In this document: piece after piece, positions 56,745-64,000 of the stretch
Layout: each line of letters begins with the position of its first letter
How positions within the stretch are numbered: position 1 is the first letter of the stretch
Assembly: GCA_949296915.1 (NCBI GenBank)
Contig: CASFPX010000001.1
Location: forward strand, 261,582 to 325,581
Source: Onthovicinus sp900555545
GTDB lineage: Bacteria > Bacillota > Clostridia > Oscillospirales > Acutalibacteraceae
Direction of reading: 5' to 3'
Length of the DNA: 64,000 nucleotides
Translations under genes and position numbers: made by a program
The notes under the pieces: model-generated
Told to the model about the DNA's origin: nothing
Databases searched by the model: none
What the model saw: the letters and a program-made list of their open reading frames with translations, nothing else

Positions 56745-58388
56745 ATGGATAAACCGATACCATCTAAAGAATCTCTTACGGTAGAATTTAAAAGTGACAA
56801 AAAGAAACTATCTGATGAAGCTTTAATTGACTCAGTGGTCGCTTTTGCGAATACAGAGGGTGGCGATCTATATTTAGGAGTGGAGGATAACGGGTATGTT
56901 TCCGGGAGGCATGAAAGCCATAAGGATTTTTCGCGGCTTTCGGCTTTTATCGCGAACAAGACCATCCCGCCAGTATCTGTAAGAATAGAACAGATCGATG
57001 CAGAATTTCCTGTCATAAAAATTAGTGTTCCTAAAAGTCGTAGCATTGTTGCATCATCTTCCGGAAAAATACAGCGTCGGCAAATAAAAATGGATGGAAC
57101 GCCCGAGAATATTCCGATGTACCCGTATGAAATTAATACTCGCCTCACAGATTTATCCCTTTTAGATTACTCCGCTCAACCGGTTCCAAATGCACAATAC
57201 AGCGATCTTGATCCTGTTGAAAGAGAGCATCTTCGAAATATATTGCGTGATTACAATGGAGAAAAACTACTTCTTGAATTAGATGATGAAGCCCTTGATA
57301 AAGCGCTTCAATTGGTAACTCAAGTAGGCAATAATCTAATCCCAACCTTTACCGGAATGTTGCTTATCGGAAAAAAAGAAAAATTACGGCAATACATTCC
57401 CACCTCCGAGGCGTCATTTCAAGCGCTTAAAGGAACAGAAATAAGCGTAAATGAATCATTTTATCTTCCTATTTTAAGTGCCATTGAAAAAATTTTTGCT
57501 TTTATAGAGGCAAGAAATGCTGAGCAGGAAATGGAAATAGGGCTGTTCCGTATTTCTATCCCGGCATTTGATAAAAGAGCGGTGAGAGAGGCTATTATAA
57601 ATGCTTTTGTTCATCGCGATTACACGCGATTGGGACGAGTTCGTGTACAGTTAGATAGCGATGGAATGACAGTAAGCAATCCGGGAGGATTCATAGAAGG
57701 AGTAACTATCAAAAATATTTTAACGGCTGAACCACATGGAAGAAATCCCGTTCTTGCTGATGCTTTAAAAAGAATAGGGTTGGCAGAAAGGTCTGGAAGG
57801 GGTGTTGATCGGATTTTTGAAGGATCACTGCAATATGGGAGGCCTTTACCGGATTATTCAGAATCTACCTCGACAAACGTTACACTTTATATACCAACAA
57901 GCCTACCTGATGAAAATTTTATCCGTATGATTTCAGAATATCAAAAAGACTCCGGAACGATTTTACCACTAAACTCATTGTTCATTCTAAATATTCTGCG
58001 TCAAGGACGACGAATGTCTATTCATGAGATTGCCGAAGAAACTAATATTTCAGAGATGAAGGTTCGCTCTGTTGTTGAGAGGTTAACAGAAGCGGGGCTT
58101 TTGGAAACACTTGGAAATACAAGGGGGAGGGTTTATATTTTAAGCGCTAAAGTTTATCACGATAAGGCTGGTTATGTCAGACAGACGGATATTGAAAAAA
58201 TACGATATACAGAGTTGGTTATGCGTCTAGTTGAGCAGCAGAAAATCATTACTAGAAAGGACGTTGTCAATCTCTTACATGTCACTCCGCCTCAAGCCTA
58301 TCGGATTTTAAAAAAATTAGTCGAGAATGGAAAACTAAAAATAAGCGGTTCGACCCGCAACGCAAAGTATACCAAAAATAAAGCATAA
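56745..58388 (+). CDS. AlbA_2 (Schlafen-like) domain, GHKL ATPase-like regulator
   Basis: A 547-residue protein. Residues 8-125 form an AlbA_2 domain (ESLTVEFKSD, VVAFANTEGGDLYLGVEDNG). The centre is an HATPase_c_4-type region: VREAIINAFVHRDYTRLGRVRVQLDSDGMTVSNPGGF, then GRNPVLADALKRIGLAERSGRGVDRI. Two winged-helix segments follow, at about 405-465 and 490-540. Such proteins are regulators or RNA/DNA-targeting factors and are frequent in mobile and defence-rich regions. Codon use is AT-rich. A ribosome site GTGAGGTG lies before the ATG. Target unknown; defence function is only a possibility. Confidence 0.85.
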   Translation: MDKPIPSKESLTVEFKSDKKKLSDEALIDSVVAFANTEGGDLYLGVEDNGYVSGRHESHKDFSRLSAFIANKTIPPVSVRIEQIDAEFPVIKISVPKSRSIVASSSGKIQRRQIKMDGTPENIPMYPYEINTRLTDLSLLDYSAQPVPNAQYSDLDPVEREHLRNILRDYNGEKLLLELDDEALDKALQLVTQVGNNLIPTFTGMLLIGKKEKLRQYIPTSEASFQALKGTEISVNESFYLPILSAIEKIFAFIEARNAEQEMEIGLFRISIPAFDKRAVREAIINAFVHRDYTRLGRVRVQLDSDGMTVSNPGGFIEGVTIKNILTAEPHGRNPVLADALKRIGLAERSGRGVDRIFEGSLQYGRPLPDYSESTSTNVTLYIPTSLPDENFIRMISEYQKDSGTILPLNSLFILNILRQGRRMSIHEIAEETNISEMKVRSVVERLTEAGLLETLGNTRGRVYILSAKVYHDKAGYVRQTDIEKIRYTELVMRLVEQQKIITRKDVVNLLHVTPPQAYRILKKLVENGKLKISGSTRNAKYTKNKA

Positions 58389-58496
58389 CAAATATCGCTT
58401 AATATTCTAATTTTCCATTCCGCTGACATCTATCAAAAATATTTGTGCCCCTCCTAGCTTCTTCTTGGGTAGCGCTATGGCCGGGTTTCAGCAGGC

Positions 58497-58651
58497 ATCT
58501 AAAGTGTCCACCCCTTCCACACCTGCGGTGAGCAATTCGCGCTCCGCAGGTTTTTCTTTGTTGCAGCACTGCGCCCGCGTTTGAGGTGTATCTAAAGTGT
58601 CCACTCCTTCCGCATCGGAGCAAGCGGTAAATCCGCCTGCTCCGATTTTTT
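58497..58651 (+). repeat. Two direct repeats, each followed by a terminator hairpin
   Basis: ATCTAAAGTGTCCACCCCTTCC (58497-58518) and its near-identical copy with CTCC at 58590-58611 are 93 bases apart. The first is followed by ACCTGCGG/CCGCAGGT plus TTTTT (58521-58555), the second by ATCGGAGCA/TGCTCCGAT plus TTTTTT (58614-58651). An inverted copy ends the tRNA-Tyr unit at 55340, so the motif flanks the AT-rich island. Confidence 0.7.
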
Positions 58652-58692
58652 GTTTTATACGCGTTTTCGGTCGCCGATAGCCAATGTGACGA

Positions 58693-58721
58693 TTGATTTT
58701 TACCCCTTTATATTGTATACT
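58693..58721 (+). promoter_or_regulatory. Promoter of the permease gene
   Basis: TTGATT (58693-58698), 17 bases, TATACT (58716-58721). Confidence 0.7.
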
Positions 58722-58762
58722 GCAAATATTCTGTTTGTTTCAAATCGAGGCTGAATTTGCAT

Positions 58763-59911
58763 ATGATGAAAATTATCCAAAAAAGCGCGGCCTTTCTGCG
58801 GCGAGAGGCCGTGCTGTGCATTGCCGCTGTGCTGGCGGTGGTCTCCGCCTTTTTTGTGCCGCCCAGCGCCGCCTATCTCTCCTATATTGATTGGGACACG
58901 CTGGCCCTCTTATTCGGCCTGATGGCTGTAATGAAGGGCTTCCAGCGGGAGGGGATGTTTGTCTTCCTGGGCAATCAGCTGCTCAAACGGACGGCTTCCT
59001 CGCGGCAGATGATGCTGGTGCTGGTGTTCCTGCCGTTTGTGTGCAGCATGGTGATCACCAATGACGTCTCACTGCTCACCTTTGTGCCGTTCGGCATGAT
59101 CGTGCTGCGCCTGGCCCATCAGGAGCGGATGACCGTACCGCTTGTCATCTTACAGACGGTGGCCGCCAATCTGGGCAGTATGCTCACCCCCATGGGAAAC
59201 CCGCAGAACCTCTACCTGTACGCGCAGTCCGGCATGGGGTTCGGGCGGTTCTGCCTGCTGATGGCGCCCTTTGTGCTGCTCTCCGGCGCGTGCCTGGGGG
59301 GGATGATCCTCTTGCGCCAATCTGCTCCAGTCCCGCCGGTGGCGGTGGAGGCCAGGCTGGGCAGCCGCAAAAAGCTGGCGTGCTGTACGGCCGGATTCAT
59401 CCTCTGCCTGTTGGGCCTTTTTCAGGTGATCCCGCCGGTATCCGTCGCCGTAGTGATCGCCGTCTTCCTGCTGGTTGCCGACCGGAAGGTGCTCGCGGGC
59501 GTCGATTATCCGCTGTTGGGTACCTTTGTGGCGTTTTTTATCTTTGTGGGGAATCTCGGCTCGTTAGAGGCGTTCAAGAGCTTTTTGGCCTCGATCCTGG
59601 CGGAGCACACGGGCCTGACGGCTGTCCTGGCGAGTCAGATCATCAGCAATGTGCCGGCAGCGTTGCTGCTTTCAGGCTTTACCGCCAACTGGAAGGGCTT
59701 GATTGTCGGGTGCAACCTGGGCGGGCTCGGCACGCTGATCGCCTCCATGGCGAGCCTGATCTCCTATAAGCTGATGGTGCGGGAATACCCGGAGCAGCGC
59801 AAAAGGTATCTGCTGTGGTTTACCGTGTGCAATGTGGGCCTGCTGGCAGTTCTGCTGTTGATGGGCTGGGGATTGGGGTATGCCGTCGATTTTTGGGGCG
59901 GCCTGTTTTGA
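58763..59911 (+). CDS. SLC13/ArsB-type (CitMHS-like) membrane transporter
   Basis: A 382-residue permease with about ten membrane helices. The IT-superfamily pattern is clear: IDWDTLALLFGLMAVMKGFQREG, ITNDVSLLTFVPF (the TND motif), VVAANLGSMLTPMGNPQNLYLY and, in the second half, SQIISNVPAALLLSGF (the ISNVPA repeat). These transporters move anions such as dicarboxylates, citrate or arsenite, or sodium/proton. The start was taken at ATG 58763; a TTG two codons upstream is closer in spacing to CGAGG. GC content returns to the level of the main chromosome. The substrate is unknown. Confidence 0.85.
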   Translation: MMKIIQKSAAFLRREAVLCIAAVLAVVSAFFVPPSAAYLSYIDWDTLALLFGLMAVMKGFQREGMFVFLGNQLLKRTASSRQMMLVLVFLPFVCSMVITNDVSLLTFVPFGMIVLRLAHQERMTVPLVILQTVAANLGSMLTPMGNPQNLYLYAQSGMGFGRFCLLMAPFVLLSGACLGGMILLRQSAPVPPVAVEARLGSRKKLACCTAGFILCLLGLFQVIPPVSVAVVIAVFLLVADRKVLAGVDYPLLGTFVAFFIFVGNLGSLEAFKSFLASILAEHTGLTAVLASQIISNVPAALLLSGFTANWKGLIVGCNLGGLGTLIASMASLISYKLMVREYPEQRKRYLLWFTVCNVGLLAVLLLMGWGLGYAVDFWGGLF

Positions 59912-59936
59912 GGCGTGTATAATCAAATATTAATGC

Positions 59937-59966
59937 AAAAGGCAGCCTGAGCAGGCTGCCTTTTTT
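59937..59966. terminator. Bidirectional terminator between permease and azlD
   Basis: AAAAGGCAGCCTG pairs with CAGGCTGCCTTTT over a two-base loop; T runs lie on both strands. Confidence 0.92.
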
Positions 59967-59979
59967 GATGCCCGGATTT

Positions 59980-60306
59980 TTAAAATATCAGCTGTACCAG
60001 CAGCATATAGCAGAGTGTCCCCCCGGCGATGGAGAGCAGCATCTGGCGCTTCCACAGGTGCAGCCCGGCCGTGACGAGGATTGCGATCAGCTCCGGGATT
60101 CCGTGGCCGCCGGAGAGAAGATCGACATTTTTCAGGCAGTAGACCACCAGCATCCCAAAGATTGCCGCTGGCAGCGCCTTGCCGAGGTACTGGATGTAGC
60201 GCGGCGTGGGCCGCTTGTCCGAAAAGAGCAGGAAGGGCAAAAACCGTGTGGCCATCGTCCCCAATGCACAGATGGCGATGGTGATAATCTGTTGTGTCAG
60301 CGTCAT
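59980..60306 (-). CDS. azlD: Branched-chain amino acid export subunit AzlD
   Basis: A 108-residue membrane protein with four helices. IAICALGTMATRFLPFLLF and IQYLGKALPAAIFGMLVVYCL are the AzlD blocks. The start at 60306 overlaps the azlC stop in an ATGA junction, so the genes are coupled. AzlC and AzlD together export branched-chain amino acids in Bacillus, and the equivalent BrnFE does so in Corynebacterium. Another ORF in the other frame here is a shadow. Confidence 0.93.
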   Translation of the reverse strand: MTLTQQIITIAICALGTMATRFLPFLLFSDKRPTPRYIQYLGKALPAAIFGMLVVYCLKNVDLLSGGHGIPELIAILVTAGLHLWKRQMLLSIAGGTLCYMLLVQLIF

Positions 60307-61013
60307 GACAGACCACCTGCCCTCTCGATCGGCCTGCGGAAGACTGTCAGCAGGCAGAGGATGCACGCCATCGTCGGGATCATGAATGAGTCGGAGCCAA
60401 AGCACAGCAGGCACACGGCGGAGACGACCACCCCGATCAGCGCGGTGTAATGCCTTTTCTCCTTGAGCCACTGCTCCAAAAAGATCACCACGAACATGGC
60501 CGTCATCACAAAGTCGAGGCCCTCGGTGTCAAAGGTAATCAGGGATCCGAGCAGGCCGCCGATGGTAGAGCCCGTTACCCAGTACAGGTGGTTGAGCAGC
60601 GTGACAAAAAACATGAACCAGCCCCGATCCACGCCCTCCGGGACTTTGGCGGTGTAGTTGATGGAAAAGGTCTCATCGCACATGCCGAAGATCAGATAAA
60701 ACCGCTTCCAGCCCATCCTCTTGAACTTGTCCAGCATCGCGATGCCGTAAAACAGATGGCGCGCCTGGATCATCAGCGTCATGATGAGTGTCTGGAGCGG
60801 GGCAAAGGAGCCGAGCAGCATGGTCACCGCCACGAATTCCAACGACCCGCCGAAGATGGTCAGCGCCATCAGCATGGGGTACCAGAAGCTGAACCCCGAT
60901 ACATTCATATAGATACCATATGCCATCCCCAAAAACCAGAAACCCGCAAAGATTGGGATCGTATGGGGGAACGCAGCCTTGAACGCCCTTTTGCATACGC
61001 CGTGTTGCCGCAT
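60303..61013 (-). CDS. azlC: Branched-chain amino acid exporter AzlC
   Basis: A 236-residue AzlC-family permease. The N-terminus AFKAAFPHTIPIFAGFWFLGMAYGIYM, the block GGSLEFVAVTMLLG and MIQARHLFYGIAMLDKFK with FGMCDETFSI are diagnostic. The ATG at 61013 follows GGAGGGAGA. It is the first gene of an azlC-azlD pair. Exchange of other hydrophobic amino acids, including methionine, is known for relatives, so a link with the met locus cannot be excluded. Confidence 0.94.
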   Translation of the reverse strand: MRQHGVCKRAFKAAFPHTIPIFAGFWFLGMAYGIYMNVSGFSFWYPMLMALTIFGGSLEFVAVTMLLGSFAPLQTLIMTLMIQARHLFYGIAMLDKFKRMGWKRFYLIFGMCDETFSINYTAKVPEGVDRGWFMFFVTLLNHLYWVTGSTIGGLLGSLITFDTEGLDFVMTAMFVVIFLEQWLKEKRHYTALIGVVVSAVCLLCFGSDSFMIPTMACILCLLTVFRRPIERAGGLS

Positions 61014-61746
61014 AGGCTCTCCCTCCAAAACAAAGTGGTCCCATTATATCATGACCGCCGGATTTCATGCAAGGGAGGCTTGGGATTGATATTTTCCACG
61101 CCCCCCTGCTCGGGGGATTGTTGCATGGTACAATCTTCCGCCCTGCATTCGTAGGGAACGCTGCCCTCAGCGTTCCGCCGTACAGTTTGACGGCCAACAG
61201 ATAGCCCTTGAACAAGATGAAGAGGAAAACCCGTACCCATCCAAGGCTTGCCCTTTAGGGCAATAAACCGAGGCCGCTTTTTGATTTTAGGGCAAAAAAC
61301 AAACGCCAGCAATCAATCGCTGGCGTTTTAAGTGCTGCTTTTTCGTAGAGTTATATATTCCATGGGATGGAAAATCGTTTTCTATGTGTCCCATTGTAAC
61401 TCTCCTGGAAGGAAAAATCAATAGGTTTGGTAAAAATTTTGGAGATTATTTTACTCTATTGGTAATTATATGGCACAGAATATTAATTCTTAGAATTTGA
61501 TTCTAATATGAGCCGTCGAGTGCGCCGTCAAAAAATGTTTAATTATTTAAAATAAACATTCGTTTTAAATCACATATATGTTTTTTTAAAATTATCTTAT
61601 CCGTATAAAGCTGATATCTTTTTGTGTAAATTCGCTGGAATATAGGTTCTATAATTAAAAATCGCGTCAAAGCCGAAGTGCCTTTTATCAATCAAGTTAT
61701 TAAAATGTACATATCACCCCAAAATTCGGAAAGGATGAGAACGATC
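61014..61746. other. Large intergenic region before the recombinase
   Basis: The left part (to 61330) is GC-rich with a hairpin GGAACGCTG-ccct-CAGCGTTCC at 61154-61176 and a terminator-like hairpin AACGCCAGC/GCTGGCGTT at 61304-61330 that serves no visible gene. From 61340 the sequence becomes AT-rich; it holds TAGAGTTATATATTC (61346-61360), which recurs inverted at 62958, and ATGAGCCGTC (61508-61517), which recurs at 62886. No supported coding frame was found. Confidence 0.55.
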
Positions 61747-62883
61747 ATGGCAAAAAAGGGGATTAATATCTATAAGCGCAAGGATAACCGGTGGGAGGCG
61801 CGCTATGTCAAGGGGCGCACCCCCTCCGGAAAAATCCAGTACGGCTATGTCTATGGCAAGAGCTATCACGAGGCGCGCGACAAGCAGTTACAGGCACAGA
61901 CGATGCTGGCTTACGCATCTGCACCTGCTGAAAAAAGGCGCCAGCGGTTTGCCCACTACTGCGAGGATTGGCTGCTGCTCAACCGCAGCCGGATTAAAAA
62001 ATCGAGCTATACCAAATATTACAACATTGTGCACAACCACATCCTACCCCTGTTGGGCGATTACCATCCCCAGGATATGAACACCGGAGTGGTGGAGGCA
62101 TTCAGCCACCATCTGCTGACAAGGGGGGCGCTCCACGGGGGCCGCGGGCTCTCCCCCCGTGGGGTGCGGGATATCTTGACCGTGCTGCACGCCATCCTGA
62201 AATACACCCGGAAACAACCGGGAAGCGGTCTGCCGGAGATCGACGTGATCTACCCTAAGGAGCCCCGGCAGGAGATGCGCGTGCTCTCGCACGAAGAACA
62301 GGATAAGCTGATCCGTTATTTACTATTGGATATGGACTGCTGCAAGTTTGGGGTGCTGCTGGCACTGCTCACCGGGATGCGATTGGGGGAGGTGTGCGCC
62401 CTGCGCTGGCGCGATATCTCACTGGAGGAAAAGACCATCCATATTACGGCCACCATGCAGCGCCTGCAAACGCTGGATGACACCGCTCAAAAAAAGACGC
62501 ATGTGACCATTGGGGAGCCGAAGAGCGCAACCTCACGCCGGAAAATCCCACTGACGGACTATACCGCCGCACTATGCGGAAAAATGGCGGCGCCAGAACC
62601 GGATGCCTTTGTGCTCACGGGGCGGGCCGACCGGTTTATGGAGCCGCGCACTGTGCAGTACCGGCTGGGCAAGTACACGGCAGCCTGCGGACTGGAGCAC
62701 GTGAACTTTCATGCCCTGCGCCATACCTTTGCCACGCGATGTGTAGAGGTTGACTTTGAAATCAAATCCCTGAGCGAGATCTTGGGCCACTCAACCGTCA
62801 AAATCACATTGGACCGGTATGTCCACTCCTCCATGGAACTCAAACGCGAAAATATGCAAAAGCTGAAAAATATTGGATTTTAA
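61747..62883 (+). CDS. Tyrosine recombinase/phage integrase (lone)
   Basis: A 378-residue tyrosine recombinase. The N-terminal arm-binding domain (AP2-like, 1-60: INIYKRKDNRWEARYVKGRTPSGKIQYGYVYGKSYHEA) is followed by a core-binding domain (65-170) and the catalytic domain. Catalytic residues: Arg212 (TGMRLGEV), His322 and Arg325 (FHALRHTF), His348 (LGHST) and Tyr358 (LDRYVH). All are present, so it is probably active. The ATG at 61747 follows AAAGGA at acceptable spacing. No excisionase, relaxase or phage gene is adjacent. Short inverted and direct repeats flank it. Confidence 0.92.
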   Translation: MAKKGINIYKRKDNRWEARYVKGRTPSGKIQYGYVYGKSYHEARDKQLQAQTMLAYASAPAEKRRQRFAHYCEDWLLLNRSRIKKSSYTKYYNIVHNHILPLLGDYHPQDMNTGVVEAFSHHLLTRGALHGGRGLSPRGVRDILTVLHAILKYTRKQPGSGLPEIDVIYPKEPRQEMRVLSHEEQDKLIRYLLLDMDCCKFGVLLALLTGMRLGEVCALRWRDISLEEKTIHITATMQRLQTLDDTAQKKTHVTIGEPKSATSRRKIPLTDYTAALCGKMAAPEPDAFVLTGRADRFMEPRTVQYRLGKYTAACGLEHVNFHALRHTFATRCVEVDFEIKSLSEILGHSTVKITLDRYVHSSMELKRENMQKLKNIGF

Positions 62884-63100
62884 AAATGAGCCGTCAAAAA
62901 TCACCGTCAACCGGCGGAAAAGATCAAGGATTTCAGGAGGTTTTGGGTGGATATAGTGAATTATATAACTCTAAGAAATGATTCGGAGTTCACATTCCGC
63001 GGGGGTGGACAGGCTGTCAAATACGAGTATAGTGTGCCCCCTTTCCTTATTATATATAGGCGGGGATTACACAGCATCATTACGAGAGGAGCCACTGCCG
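62884..63100. other. Gap between recombinase and sipW-like gene
   Basis: Contains ATGAGCCGTCAAAAA (62886-62900) and GAATTATATAACTCTA (62958-62973), which pair with sequences upstream of the recombinase. A TATATA element near 63051 precedes the signal peptidase gene. No coding region was recognised. Confidence 0.45.
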
Positions 63101-63661
63101 ATGGCAATGCCCAAAAAGGTCAAAAAAGTGTGGAACGCCGTTTCCACCGTCATTGTCATCTTGGTGGTTGTGTTCGCGATGCTCCTTGTCGGGGTACGGA
63201 TTTTCGGCCTGCGGCCGTTCACCGTCCTCTCCGGCAGTATGGAGCCCACCTATCACGTAGGCTCACTCATCTACGTCAAGGAGGTCGGCCCCTCCGAGGT
63301 CCAGGTCGGGGATCCGATCACCTTCGTGCTCAATGAGGATCTCGTCGTCGCCACCCACCGCGTGGTGGAGATCGACACGGAGAACCAGTACTTCTACACC
63401 AAGGGCGATGCCAACGACGCCATGGATGGTAACCCCGTTCACTTCAATAACCTCATTGGAGTGCCTATTTTCACCATCCCAGGGTTAGGGTATATCGCCA
63501 ACTATATACAAAACCCGCCTGGCATGTACGTTGCCATCGCCCTGGTGGCGATCCTGATTCTCTTTGTCATCCTCTCGTTCTTTGTGGATGATGACGGGGA
63601 CAAGCAGAAAAAGGACCGCAAAAGGAAAAAGAAAGCGCCGGAATCCACCCCCTCCGCGTGA
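63101..63661 (+). CDS. SipW/ER-type signal peptidase I (S26B)
   Basis: A 186-residue membrane protease. TM1 (12-34) is followed by the nucleophile Ser46 in VLSGSMEPTYHVGS. The general base is His86 (VVATHRVVEI) instead of the Lys of standard bacterial signal peptidases, as in SipW and archaeal/ER enzymes. GDANDAMDG (102-110) is conserved. TM2 lies at 142-161, and the tail is Lys-rich. SipW-type enzymes process specific secreted proteins such as TasA fibre or pilin-like subunits; no such partner is in the window. GAGAGGAG precedes the ATG. It lies just after the recombinase gene. Confidence 0.92.
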   Translation: MAMPKKVKKVWNAVSTVIVILVVVFAMLLVGVRIFGLRPFTVLSGSMEPTYHVGSLIYVKEVGPSEVQVGDPITFVLNEDLVVATHRVVEIDTENQYFYTKGDANDAMDGNPVHFNNLIGVPIFTIPGLGYIANYIQNPPGMYVAIALVAILILFVILSFFVDDDGDKQKKDRKRKKKAPESTPSA

Positions 63662-63700
63662 GGGACGGGGAAGGCCGTAGAAAGCACGAATCTTGCCTCC

Positions 63701-64000
63701 CTGTGTAAGATGTGATTCCCCCGATAGGGGAAATGTCAGCACAGCGGGCAAAAGGGTACCCGCCTGCGGAGCAGGGGCGGTAAAGGTTTGCACAGATTTT
63801 TCCGGCTCCCTTGTGTAAAGGGTAATTCCCCTGTTAGGGGAAATGTCCGCGCAGCGGACAAAAGGGTTCCCGCCTGCGGAGCAGGGGCGGTAAGGGTTTG
63901 CGCAGATTTTTCCGGCTCCCTTGTGTAAAGGGTAATTCCCCTGTTAGGGGAAATGTCCGCGCAGCGGACAAAAGGGTTCCCGCCTGCGGAGCAGGCTGTC
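63701..64000. repeat. 110-bp tandem repeat array (at least 2.7 copies, continues past the window)
   Basis: Units begin at 63701 (diverged), 63811 and 63921 with a period of exactly 110 bases; the last two are nearly identical. Each unit carries three small inverted repeats: ATTCCCC/GGGGAAAT, GTCCGC/GCGGAC and CCGCCTGC/GCAGGGGCGG. No coding frame is evident. It resembles palindromic intergenic repeats of gut Clostridia. Confidence 0.85.

Noticed and set aside
63701..64000. CRISPR array
   Set aside because: The 110-bp period consists entirely of repeat with no unique spacers, and no cas genes are present.

Overview
The window looks like a chromosomal segment of a mid-GC, Gram-positive anaerobe of the Clostridia, probably a gut Oscillospirales/Ruminococcaceae-type bacterium. 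This is inferred from gene content and style: strong AGGAGG-type ribosome sites, TTGACA/TATAAT promoters, many U-tract terminators, an LCP cell-wall ligase, SipW-type signal peptidase, iron alcohol dehydrogenase, L-lactate dehydrogenase, and several Firmicutes-type regulators. No species can be named from the sequence alone.

Layout. 1-1.2 kb: the N-terminal half of a GH89 alpha-N-acetylglucosaminidase that runs off the left edge. 1.3-3.9 kb: a phage-derived lysis module (holin, GH25 endolysin, zinc-ribbon protein) divergent from a Xre repressor. 3.9-11.2 kb: an O-acetyltransferase, a heterodimeric ABC exporter with its MarR repressor, a LysR regulator and an amidohydrolase. 11.5-24 kb: tRNA-Val, an ECF sigma/anti-sigma pair, a three-domain metallophosphoesterase, an HGSNAT-like acyltransferase-Rrf2-mnmA operon, iron ADH, an aminotransferase-trpS operon, a foldase-like lipoprotein, tRNA-Met and tRNA-Glu, and a USP-like protein. 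24-32.6 kb: a two-component system, hemW, an LCP protein and a PadR-HAAS-lipoprotein cassette. 32.6-37.6 kb: the methionine ABC transporter (metQ-metN-metI) with a long leader, then rsmA and ldh. 37.7-50 kb: tRNA-Thr, carbohydrate-related genes (six-hairpin glycosidase, NeuD/NahK-like fusion, GH28), a serine hydrolase and bacterial PH-domain proteins. 50-55.4 kb: nadA-nadB-nadC divergent from hflX, then tRNA-Thr and tRNA-Tyr. 55.4-58.7 kb: an AT-rich, probably acquired island. 58.7-64 kb: a permease, azlC-azlD, a lone tyrosine recombinase, a SipW-like signal peptidase and a 110-bp tandem repeat.

The most striking part is the methionine transporter locus. A consensus promoter drives a 42-codon leader ORF with a strong ribosome site and six Met plus two Cys codons within eleven positions. 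It is followed by a U-tract terminator and a competing antiterminator fold, which is the architecture of amino-acid attenuation. The binding protein it controls is a circular permutation of MetQ: the usual C-terminal lobe comes first and the usual N-terminal lobe last. Both are read directly from the sequence; the regulatory and structural consequences are inference.

Other points of interest are a fused acetyltransferase/sugar-kinase, an AT-rich island flanked by inverted copies of an 18-bp motif, a small membrane protein behind two strong promoters and two perfect dyads, a recombinase flanked by short repeats beside sipW, and twin operator-like sites shared by the nad operon and hflX. No CRISPR array, rRNA gene, intact transposase or replication origin was seen.
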